Assembly: GCA_945877405.1 (NCBI GenBank)
Contig: CAMCSA010000023.1
Location: 1-35,250, forward strand
Direction of reading: 5' to 3'
DNA from: an uncultured Erysipelotrichaceae bacterium
GTDB taxonomy: Bacteria; Bacillota_I; Bacilli_A; Erysipelotrichales; Erysipelotrichaceae
Length of the DNA stretch: 35,250 nt
A program made the translations under genes and the position numbers. A model generated the notes under the pieces. It was not told the origin of the DNA, made no database searches, and was given only the letters and a program-made list of their open reading frames with translations. How positions within the stretch are numbered: position 1 is the first letter of the stretch; each line of letters opens with the position of its first letter. Below are positions 7,233 through 14,557 of this stretch, piece by piece.

Positions 7233-9233
7233 ATGAAACTGAATGAACCAATCAAGGTTGGTAATCTGACACTGAAAAACAGAGTCATGTTTCCACCACT
7301 GACAACCGGCTACGAAGAAAGAGATGGATCCATTGGTCCTAGATCCCTTGCATTCTATGAAAGACTTGCCAAGGGTGGTACAGCTTACATCGTCATTGGA
7401 GATGTTGCACCGGTAAGAACAGCTTCTCCAACACCAAAACTGTATGATCCTTCTCAGATTCCAACATTCAAGGCTTTGGCTGATGCACTGCACAAGTATG
7501 ATGCAAAACTGGCATTACAGGTATTCTATCCGGAATATGATGTGCCAGGAGTCGGCAGACTGATTGGTCAGGCTATGATGCTCAAGCAGGAAGCAGCTAA
7601 GATCAAGGCTACAGGAGATGAAGCAGCATTTGCTGAAAAGATGGCAGAAGCAGACAAGGTAACAAAAGAAGCTTATGCCAAACTGCATCATGACATGCAG
7701 CACTTTGTCAACGAAGCTTCTGTTGAACAGCTCAATGCGATCAAGGAATCCATGAAAAACTGTGTAAAGCTTGCTAAAGAAGCAGGTGTGGATGCGATTG
7801 AAATCCATGGCGACAGATTACTTGGATCTTTATGCTCTGATATTCTGAATCACAGAACAGATGAATATGGCGGATCTTTGGAAAACCGTACAAGATATGC
7901 CATTGAAGTATTGCGTGCCATGAAGGAAGCTGCACCGGATATGATGATTGAATACAAGCTTCCAATTATTACAGTCAATAAGGATGGTTCTTTCCGTGGT
8001 AAGGGCGGACTTAAAGAAGCTGAAGGCATTGAATTTGCAAAGATGCTGGAAAAAGAAGGTATCGATATGATCCAGGTTGCTCAGGCAAACCATACAGGCA
8101 ACATGGGAGATACCATTCCACCAATGGGAGATGTTGATTACAACTGGACATTACCGATCGCAAGAAAGGTTAAGGAAGTTGTTTCTGTACCGGTAGCTAC
8201 AGTAGGAAGAGTCGTATCTGTAGAAAATGGTGAGAAGATTCTTGAAGATGGAGATGCTGATATCATTGCATATGGCAGATCCTTATTAACAGATCCTGAC
8301 ATTGCCAATAAGTCTGCTAAGGGTGAATGCATAAGAGAATGCCTGAACTGTAATATGGGTTGTGTCAACGCAATTCAGAACAGAAGGTATATCTCCTGTG
8401 TACTCAATGCGGAAAATGGGGATGAAGCAACCATTTTCATCACACCAGCTGAAACAAAGAAGAATGTCGTTGTTGTGGGTGGTGGTATTGCAGGCCTTGA
8501 AGCAGCAAGAGTTCTTGCGGTAAAGGGCCATACAGTAACACTGGTTGAAAAGAGTGATCGTCTGGGTGGACAGATCAATCTTGCCTCCATGCCTCCAAGA
8601 AAGTCTGAAATTCTGCGTGGTGTGAAGTACCATGAAAAGGTACTTCCACAGCTGCATGTGGATATCAGAATGAATACTGTTATGAGTAATGAAGAACTAA
8701 ATGGCTATGATGAAGTGATCATTGCGGCAGGTGCTCATAACATGGCTCTTCCAATGCCTGTTGAAAATTCCAATGTTGTTTCCGCATGGGATGTACTGGA
8801 AGGTAAGGAAGTAACCGGTAAGTGTGTCATCCTAGGTGGTGGCCTTGTTGGAGCAGAAACTGCAGAATACCTTGCCAATAAGGGTCATGAAGTCACAATT
8901 GTGGAAATGATGGAAAGAATTGCTGCGCAGGAATCTCAGACAGTACTTCCATTAATGATGAAGGACTTTGCAGAACATAACGTTCAGCAGTTGACAAATA
9001 CAAAGGTTTCTTCCATTTCCAATAATACTGTCAAGGCTGTCAATACAAAGGACAACACGGAAATCGAAATCAAAGCAGATACAATCGTTGCAGCACTTGG
9101 ATCCAGAAAGAATGTCATGGATGTTACAGGTATTACAAAGCCTGTACACTATGTCGGTGACTGTTCTGGCGAAAGAACTGCAGATATCGCAAGCGCAATC
9201 AGAACTGCATATCATACAGCTAACGCAATCTGA
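7233..9233 (+). CDS. Second OYE-type FMN/4Fe-4S/FAD oxidoreductase
   Basis: A 666-aa relative of the preceding enzyme with the same three parts: OYE barrel (KVGNLTLKNRVMFPPLTTGY; TDEYGGSLENRTRYAIEVL), an Fe-S site C-x2-C-x3-C-x11-C (CLNCNMGCVNA...ISC), and FAD and NAD(P) motifs (VVVGGGIAGLEAARVLA; VILGGGLVGAETAEYLA). The Fe-S spacing differs from its neighbour (x3 instead of x2 in the middle gap) and matches the E. coli FadH pattern. A Lys/Ala/Glu-rich helical insertion at about 108-160 has no counterpart in the first protein. The two sizes resemble the BaiCD/BaiH pair, but no other bile-acid genes are nearby. GGAG lies 9 nt before the ATG. The gene is probably cotranscribed with the first and ends at the hairpin at 9247. 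Confidence 0.88.
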   Translation: MKLNEPIKVGNLTLKNRVMFPPLTTGYEERDGSIGPRSLAFYERLAKGGTAYIVIGDVAPVRTASPTPKLYDPSQIPTFKALADALHKYDAKLALQVFYPEYDVPGVGRLIGQAMMLKQEAAKIKATGDEAAFAEKMAEADKVTKEAYAKLHHDMQHFVNEASVEQLNAIKESMKNCVKLAKEAGVDAIEIHGDRLLGSLCSDILNHRTDEYGGSLENRTRYAIEVLRAMKEAAPDMMIEYKLPIITVNKDGSFRGKGGLKEAEGIEFAKMLEKEGIDMIQVAQANHTGNMGDTIPPMGDVDYNWTLPIARKVKEVVSVPVATVGRVVSVENGEKILEDGDADIIAYGRSLLTDPDIANKSAKGECIRECLNCNMGCVNAIQNRRYISCVLNAENGDEATIFITPAETKKNVVVVGGGIAGLEAARVLAVKGHTVTLVEKSDRLGGQINLASMPPRKSEILRGVKYHEKVLPQLHVDIRMNTVMSNEELNGYDEVIIAAGAHNMALPMPVENSNVVSAWDVLEGKEVTGKCVILGGGLVGAETAEYLANKGHEVTIVEMMERIAAQESQTVLPLMMKDFAEHNVQQLTNTKVSSISNNTVKAVNTKDNTEIEIKADTIVAALGSRKNVMDVTGITKPVHYVGDCSGERTADIASAIRTAYHTANAI

Positions 9234-9246
9234 TCAATTCCCTCAC

Positions 9247-9273
9247 ACAGGACTGTTCATCGGTCCTGTTTTT
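9247..9273 (+). terminator. Rho-independent terminator after the reductase pair
   Basis: ACAGGAC (9247-9253) pairs with GTCCTGT (9263-9269) over a 9-nt loop, followed by TTTTT and more T-rich sequence. It lies 14 nt after the second reductase and just before the AraC gene, so the regulator may be read only by readthrough or from its own promoter. Confidence 0.8.
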
Positions 9274-9289
9274 GTGTTTTAATGGAACT

Positions 9290-10099
9290 ATGAAGCTGGA
9301 TGTCAGAAAACGCAACGTTGTATCACCATTAACACTTAAGGCAGGCAGACAATCGTATCTGCTGATTGTATTCCGTCATGGGGAAGCAGATGTACAGACG
9401 GAAAAGAAGAACTTTGTATGTAATACAGAAGAGCTTGTACTGGTAAAACCAGGCTGTACTACACAGATCAGAAACAGAGATACAAAAACAGAAATAGCAA
9501 CGGTATCCATACCGGTACAGATTCTGGAAGAAGTGTCGAATGAGAAACTGAATCTTGTGGAAGGTTTTTCCTATGCCCAATATGATGTGAATATCGTATA
9601 TGCAGGAACGGATGGTGTGATGACACTCAGAAATCTTCTGAACAAATCAGAAAGCCTGGAAAAGGAAGAGATGCAGTATGGACTTGCCTATTATCAGGAA
9701 GTACTGATTTCTGCATTTCTTGTTACGCTGTTAAGAATATGCGTGGACTCTGATATCAAATATATCAGCCGCAGAAGGAAGGCACTCATGATGGATGATG
9801 TCTTTGTCTATATCCGTGAGAATCTGGCTGGTGATCTTTCCCTGCAGAAACTGGAATCCGTGTTTTTTGTATCCAAAGAGCATCTTTGCCGCAGGTTCAG
9901 GCAGCAGACAGGGGTATCCATCCACCAGTATATTCTGGATGCACGACTGTCAAAAAGTCAGTCATTCATCCGAAAAGGGTTGTCTGTATCGGAAATCTAC
10001 AAGCAGTGTGGGTTTAAATCCTATACGCATTTCTTCAAGGCATTTAAGAAAGTGTATGGATGTACGCCTTCACAGTTTAAGAAAATGAGTGAGGATTGA
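9290..10099 (+). CDS. AraC-family transcriptional regulator
   Basis: A 269-aa regulator. The C-terminal 100 residues hold the paired helix-turn-helix domain of AraC/XylS proteins (LSLQKLESVFFVSKEHLCRR, then ISEIYKQCGF-type second HTH written here as VSEIYKQCGFKSYTHFFKAF, ending YGCTPSQFKK). The N-terminal 150 residues look like a cupin-type sensor (ELVLVKPGCTTQIRNRDT), although the ligand is unknown. It lies 56 bp after the second reductase on the same strand, so control of the reductase operon is likely but inferred. The start is uncertain: ATG 9290 has a poor ribosome site, and an in-frame TTG at 9272 overlaps the terminator. No clear terminator follows. Confidence 0.85.
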   Translation: MKLDVRKRNVVSPLTLKAGRQSYLLIVFRHGEADVQTEKKNFVCNTEELVLVKPGCTTQIRNRDTKTEIATVSIPVQILEEVSNEKLNLVEGFSYAQYDVNIVYAGTDGVMTLRNLLNKSESLEKEEMQYGLAYYQEVLISAFLVTLLRICVDSDIKYISRRRKALMMDDVFVYIRENLAGDLSLQKLESVFFVSKEHLCRRFRQQTGVSIHQYILDARLSKSQSFIRKGLSVSEIYKQCGFKSYTHFFKAFKKVYGCTPSQFKKMSED

Positions 10100-10215
10100 G
10101 AAAAATTGTTTTCAGGTAAAATATCAGTATTTGGCATAAATATGCATAATTCTGAGAACTGTCTGCCTAGTGAACCGGTGTGAACAATATGCTAAGATGA
10201 TCGGGAGGATTGCAT

Positions 10216-10476
10216 ATGTTTATCAGAAAGAATCGGTTAAGAAAAGATCTTCTTGCGATTGACATCCGGAAAAAACCGGTGAGAGGATTATTCGGTAAAA
10301 CAAAATGGGTTGCTGCTTCCAGAAAAGAACAGAAGAAGATGAAAGCGGTGCTGATGAAACAATACCCGGATCGGTATTATATGGATGATCTGAATGAATG
10401 GAATTCCACAAAACAGACAGATGATCTTTCGTGGATTGATGAGCTGGAAATGCTGGAAACAATGATGGATGATTAA
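10216..10476 (+). CDS. Small uncharacterised basic/acidic protein (86 aa)
   Basis: I do not recognise this protein. It is soluble, with no signal peptide or membrane segment. The N-terminal half is strongly basic (FIRKNRLRKDLL, then GLFGKTKWVAASRKEQKKMK) and the C-terminal half is acidic (LSWIDELEMLETMMDD). GGGAGG lies 7 nt before the ATG, and TGCTAAGAT at about 10192-10200 resembles an extended -10 box, so the gene is probably expressed. It ends 17 bp before the GNAT-MsrA gene and probably forms an operon with it. The charge split suggests a nucleic-acid or protein-binding role, but that is a guess. Confidence 0.7.
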   Translation: MFIRKNRLRKDLLAIDIRKKPVRGLFGKTKWVAASRKEQKKMKAVLMKQYPDRYYMDDLNEWNSTKQTDDLSWIDELEMLETMMDD

Positions 10477-10493
10477 CCGAAAAGGATACATAA

Positions 10494-11369
10494 ATGCGTA
10501 TGAATCACGATTTATCCAATACAAAAGTTTCATTACAGAAAGAAAATGATGTTTATGTGATCAGACATGATGATACTGTTGCTGGAAAGATCTGGATGGA
10601 GAATGATACGGTGAATATACACATCCAACCGGAATATCAGGGTAGGCATTATGCAACAAATGCACTGTATCTGTTTACTGCATATGCACACGATAACCTG
10701 AAGGTGCATGAAATCAGAGCTGTTGTTCCTGCGGGTGAATCTATCGTAAAACATGTTGTGGAACATTGTGGTTATCATATCGAAAGGAAATGTGATGATC
10801 ATGTTGTGTATGTCCATAATAAGACAGTTACAACACTGGATGATCATCTATGTCTGAAACCAGGACAGCAGGTCATCTATCTTGCTGGTGGGTGTTTTTG
10901 GGGGATGGAAAGAGTGTTTCAGGCACTCGACGGTGTAGTTCAGACGAGAACCGGATACGCCAATGGAAATACTCCGAATCCTTCCTATGAAGATATCATC
11001 AGAAATGAAACCGGGTATAAGGAATGCGTCAAAGTAATCTATGATACAAGTATCATTGATATTCGTACCATCCTGACAGCCTATTTCATGTGCATTGATC
11101 CGACTGTAAAAAACAGACAGAAAGAAGATATCGGCACACAATATCAGACTGGGATTTACTATAAAGACGAATCAATGCTGCCATACATTGAAGAAATATA
11201 CGATGCAGAAAAAAGCAGATATGAACAGTTTTATGTGGAATTACAGCCACTGCAGAACTTTTATGAAGCAGAAGAATATCATCAGCATTACCTGGATAAG
11301 TATCCAGATGGATACTGTCATATAACGCTGGTGGATCTCAATAAAGTAAAAAAACTGAACAGAAAATAA
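10494..11369 (+). CDS. msrA: GNAT-MsrA fusion: peptide-methionine (S)-S-oxide reductase
   Basis: A 291-aa two-domain protein. Residues 1-108 look like a short GNAT acetyltransferase fold with an acetyl-CoA loop (QPEYQGRHYATNAL, 45-58) and an EHCGYHIER motif near its end. Residues 125-285 are MsrA, with catalytic Cys134 in AGGCFWGMERVF, then TRTGYANG, GYKECVKV, GTQYQTGIYY and EEYHQHYLDKYP. Cys275 in DGYCHI is a probable resolving cysteine. MsrA reduces methionine-S-sulfoxide in oxidised proteins using thioredoxin. Fusion of MsrA to MsrB or thioredoxin is common; fusion to GNAT is rarer in my knowledge. The GNAT part might acetylate a related small molecule or be a degenerate binding domain. 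A terminator follows at 11425. Confidence 0.85.
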   Translation: MRMNHDLSNTKVSLQKENDVYVIRHDDTVAGKIWMENDTVNIHIQPEYQGRHYATNALYLFTAYAHDNLKVHEIRAVVPAGESIVKHVVEHCGYHIERKCDDHVVYVHNKTVTTLDDHLCLKPGQQVIYLAGGCFWGMERVFQALDGVVQTRTGYANGNTPNPSYEDIIRNETGYKECVKVIYDTSIIDIRTILTAYFMCIDPTVKNRQKEDIGTQYQTGIYYKDESMLPYIEEIYDAEKSRYEQFYVELQPLQNFYEAEEYHQHYLDKYPDGYCHITLVDLNKVKKLNRK

Positions 11370-11424
11370 TGACCTGTCAGTATTGATGGATTGCTGTATC
11401 AATTGTGGATTTTGAGACAGCGGG

Positions 11425-11447
11425 CCTGCTTTGAACAGCAGGTTTTT
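11425..11447 (+). terminator. Rho-independent terminator after msrA
   Basis: CCTGCT (11425-11430) pairs with AGCAGG (11437-11442) over a 6-nt loop, followed by TTTTT (11443-11447). Confidence 0.8.
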
Positions 11448-11481
11448 ATTTGCTCGTTTTGTCCTTAAAATCACGGAATAA

Positions 11482-11561
11482 ATTACATAAAATGTAATAA
11501 ATATCTATAAATGATAACAAAGCCTAAACAAAGAAAATCTATTCCAAAAACTATAGATTTT
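11482..11561 (+). promoter_or_regulatory. Leader/operator region of the alpha-glucoside operon with two inverted repeats
   Basis: ATTACAT-AAA-ATGTAAT (11482-11498) is a perfect 7-bp inverted repeat and a good operator candidate. Further on, AAAATCTAT (11534-11542) and ATAGATTTT (11553-11561) are 9-bp arms with a 10-nt loop followed by T residues, which could be a weak attenuator. The region lies 85-165 bp before the GH4 gene; the locus encodes an RpiR-type regulator that could bind the first palindrome. Confidence 0.45.
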
Positions 11562-11645
11562 TCCTAAAATTAAAACCGTCAAGAAGTCACTTGAGACCTG
11601 GCCGGGTAATGTGCATTAAAAGAATTGAGTAAGGAGAAAAAAAAG

Positions 11646-12971
11646 ATGAAAAAGTATAACGTCTGTATCGTTGGTGGTGGTAGTACATACACTCTTGGTT
11701 TCTTAAAGTCATTTGCAAGAATGCAGGAAGAATTCCCATTAAACAAGCTGGTATTATTTGATATCGATGCTGAGCGTCAGAAACCGATCGGACAGTATGG
11801 TGATATCATGTTCGCAGAAAGATATCCTGAACTTGATTTCTCATACACAACTGACCCAAAAGAAGCATATGAAGGAATGGATTTCATTTTCATGCAGATG
11901 AGAGCTGGTGGGCTTCATATGCGTCAGAAGGATGAACATATTCCACTGAGTTTCGGAAAGATCGGTCAGGAAACATGTGGTGCAGGTGGTATGTCCTATG
12001 GCCTGAGATCCTGTGTTGCAATGGTTGAATCAATCCATCAGATCAGAACATATGCACCGGATGCATGGATTCTGAACTACTCAAATCCGGCTGCTATTGT
12101 TGCAGAATGCTTAAGAAGAGAATTCCCGGATGATAAGAGAATTCTGAATATCTGCGATCAGCCTGAAAATGTTGTCCGTTCCACAAGCCGTCTGCTTGGT
12201 TGTAACTGGGAAGATCTTGATCCGCAGTACTTCGGTTTAAATCATTATGGATGGTTTACACATATTTATGACAGAAAGACAGGCGAAGACCTGCTGCCAA
12301 AAGTAAGACAGATCGTTAAAGAGAAGGGATTCCTTCCACAGGATGCTGAACAGAGAGACCAGTCATGGCTTGATACATATGGATTTGTAAAGACAATGCT
12401 GGAAGATTTCCCGGATTATCTGCCAAATACATATGACGGTTATTATCTGTATCCGGAATACAAGGCTTCTCATCTGAATCCGGAATATACAAGAGCTGAT
12501 GAAGTCATCAATGGTAGAGAAAAGAGAGTATTTACAGAATGTGCAAAGATCATTGAAGAAGGCAAGCTTGGTGATAAGTTTGATGCGATCTCCGATGCAC
12601 ATGCAGAAATGATGATCAAGGTTGCTGAAGCAATTGCATTCAATACATTGGGAAGATTCATTCTTATTGTAGAAAACAATGGTTGTATTGCTAACATGCA
12701 GGATGATGCAATGGTTGAAGTTGTATGTGAACTTGGCATTAACGGTCCACGCCCTCTGAATGTTGGAAATATTCCTCAGTTCTATCTTGGATTACTGGTT
12801 CAGCAGGTATCCAGCGAAAAGCTCCTTGTAGATGCATACTACGAACATTCTTATCAGAAGGCACTGATGGCATTTACATTAAACAGACTGATTAATGATG
12901 CTAAACAGGCTCGTAAGATTCTGGACGCTCTGATCGAAGCAAATGGCGACATGTGGCCTGAATTGAAGTGA
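11646..12971 (+). CDS. malA: 6-phospho-alpha-glucosidase, glycoside hydrolase family 4
   Basis: A 441-aa NAD- and Mn-dependent GH4 enzyme that cleaves phosphorylated alpha-glucosides such as maltose-6'-phosphate after PTS uptake. It has an N-terminal Rossmann motif (VCIVGGGSTYTLGFLKS), the GQETCGAGG and LNYSNPAA family motifs, the metal ligand Cys170 in the ICDQP motif, and His200 in GLNHYGW. The CD-x-P form of the cysteine motif is that of 6-phospho-alpha-glucosidases rather than the CNVP of the beta-specific enzymes, which sets the specificity prediction. Start 11646 follows AAGGAG by 9 nt; an upstream in-frame TTG at 11625 is rejected. It is 24 bp from the EIIBC gene and certainly in the same operon. 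Confidence 0.88.
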   Translation: MKKYNVCIVGGGSTYTLGFLKSFARMQEEFPLNKLVLFDIDAERQKPIGQYGDIMFAERYPELDFSYTTDPKEAYEGMDFIFMQMRAGGLHMRQKDEHIPLSFGKIGQETCGAGGMSYGLRSCVAMVESIHQIRTYAPDAWILNYSNPAAIVAECLRREFPDDKRILNICDQPENVVRSTSRLLGCNWEDLDPQYFGLNHYGWFTHIYDRKTGEDLLPKVRQIVKEKGFLPQDAEQRDQSWLDTYGFVKTMLEDFPDYLPNTYDGYYLYPEYKASHLNPEYTRADEVINGREKRVFTECAKIIEEGKLGDKFDAISDAHAEMMIKVAEAIAFNTLGRFILIVENNGCIANMQDDAMVEVVCELGINGPRPLNVGNIPQFYLGLLVQQVSSEKLLVDAYYEHSYQKALMAFTLNRLINDAKQARKILDALIEANGDMWPELK

Positions 12972-12995
12972 TCAGGATATAAATAAGGAAAATGT

Positions 12996-14516
12996 ATGAA
13001 GAAGAATCGTATCATGAACTTCTTCTCTGATCTGGGAAGAAGCCTGATGATGCCAATTGCAGCATTGGCTGCATGCGGTATCGTTCTTGGTCTGACCGCA
13101 GCATTAACAAAACCACAGGTTCTGGCTGCCGTTCCGTTTATTGCTTCAGGTGTACCATACTTTGTGATTACTACTTTGAAGAGTGTTTCCAACATCGTAT
13201 TTACCCTGATGCCGGTGCTGTTTGCAATCTCGATTGCCATGGGTATGGCCAAAGAAGATAAAGGTGTCGCAGCATTTGCTGGATTCCTCGGTTATTATGC
13301 CTTCCTGGTTGCTTCCCAGGCGTCAATCAATACCGGTGTAATGGACTTCTCTGCCTTGAAGATTTCCAATATTCTCGGTGTTGAAACTGTAGATATGGGA
13401 GCGACCGCAGGTATTATTGCCGGTCTTGTTACACAGGCACTTCACAATAAGTTTCATAAGGTGCAGTTCCCTGCAGCAATCGCCTTCTATGGTGGAAAAA
13501 GATTCGTTGCTCTGATAGTCATTGTTACGATGTCTGCAATTGGTCTGGTGATGCCGTTTGTGTGGGAGCCGATCTCAATGTGCATCAATGGACTGGGAAG
13601 CATTATTCACGCTGCTGGTGCATTTGGTGTATTCCTCTTCGGTTTCCTGGAGAGACTGCTGATTCCTACAGGACTTCACCATGTACTGAATTCCCTCTTC
13701 AGAACAACTCCTCTGGGTGGTGTATACAATGGTGTTGAAGGATGTCTGAATATCTTCCTGCAGTTTGTTGATCAGGTTCCACTGGCAGAACTGAAGCAGT
13801 TTACCCAGTTCCTTGGACAGGGTAAGATGCCATTCATGATGTTTGGTCTACCGGCAGCTGCGCTTGCAATCTACCAGACTTCTCCAGCTGAAAAGAAGGG
13901 TAAGGTAAAAGCCCTGATGATTGCAGGTGTTGCAGCATCCTTTGTATCCGGTATTACTGAACCTCTGGAATTCTCCTTTATGTTCGTTGCTCCGGCACTG
14001 TTCGTATTCCATGCAGTAATGGGTGGTATTTCCTTCATGCTGATGTCAGTCCTTGGTGTTATCGTCGGTAACACAGGTGGTGGTGTCATTGACTTCTTCA
14101 TCTGGGGTGTATTCCAGCCTGGATCAAACTGGTATTGGATTGTCATTGTCGGTCTTGTATTCATGCCAATCTACTACTTCGTGTTCAAATGGTATCTGAC
14201 AAAGAAAAACATATCAATTGATGTTGCTGATGAAGATAGTGGTGAAGGCGGTACATTGACAGTAGATGAAAAAATGCAGAAGATTGCTGCAACAATCATC
14301 GAAGGCTTAGGTGGATTTGATAACATTGTTACTGTAAACAACTGTATCTCCAGACTCAGAGTTGATGTGAAGGATATGTCTGCTGTAAATGAAGAACTGT
14401 TGAAGAAGACAGGCTCAATGGGTTTTGTAAAACCGAGTGCAACACATATTCAGGTAATCTATGGTCCTAAAGTTGAAGCAATTGCTGATGCGGTAAGATC
14501 CGTTATGAAATATTGA
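12996..14516 (+). CDS. malP: PTS system EIIBC component, alpha-glucoside (maltose)-type
   Basis: A 506-aa membrane permease/phosphotransferase of the glucose-glucoside superfamily. The N-terminal IIC domain (about 1-400) has many membrane segments, family sequences such as RLLIPTGLHHVLNS (220-233), and the GITEPLEFSF motif at 319-328. The C-terminal IIB domain (about 420-506) has the phosphorylated Cys450 in VNNCISRLRVDV. There is no fused IIA, which fits the separate IIA gene at 16148. It imports and phosphorylates an alpha-glucoside that the GH4 enzyme hydrolyses. The gene name reflects the Fusobacterium/Bacillus maltose systems; the exact sugar (maltose, sucrose isomers, trehalulose) is not fixed by sequence. 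The transcript probably ends at the convergent hairpin at 14524. Confidence 0.88.
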   Translation: MKKNRIMNFFSDLGRSLMMPIAALAACGIVLGLTAALTKPQVLAAVPFIASGVPYFVITTLKSVSNIVFTLMPVLFAISIAMGMAKEDKGVAAFAGFLGYYAFLVASQASINTGVMDFSALKISNILGVETVDMGATAGIIAGLVTQALHNKFHKVQFPAAIAFYGGKRFVALIVIVTMSAIGLVMPFVWEPISMCINGLGSIIHAAGAFGVFLFGFLERLLIPTGLHHVLNSLFRTTPLGGVYNGVEGCLNIFLQFVDQVPLAELKQFTQFLGQGKMPFMMFGLPAAALAIYQTSPAEKKGKVKALMIAGVAASFVSGITEPLEFSFMFVAPALFVFHAVMGGISFMLMSVLGVIVGNTGGGVIDFFIWGVFQPGSNWYWIVIVGLVFMPIYYFVFKWYLTKKNISIDVADEDSGEGGTLTVDEKMQKIAATIIEGLGGFDNIVTVNNCISRLRVDVKDMSAVNEELLKKTGSMGFVKPSATHIQVIYGPKVEAIADAVRSVMKY

Positions 14517-14523
14517 TTCCTCA

Positions 14524-14557
14524 CAATAATGGCTGGTCATTTGGCCAGCCATTATTG
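14524..14557. terminator. Long hairpin between convergent genes
   Basis: CAATAATGGCTGG (14524-14536) and CCAGCCATTATTG (14545-14557) form a perfect 13-bp stem with an 8-nt loop. It lies between the EIIBC stop and the RpiR stop, and overlaps the RpiR stop codon. There is no T run on either side, so it is a bidirectional terminator or mRNA 3'-end structure by position rather than a textbook terminator. Confidence 0.6.

Noticed and set aside
5288-9233. Calling the reductase pair baiCD and baiH
   Set aside because: Sizes and domains agree, but no other bai genes are near and the family covers many substrates.
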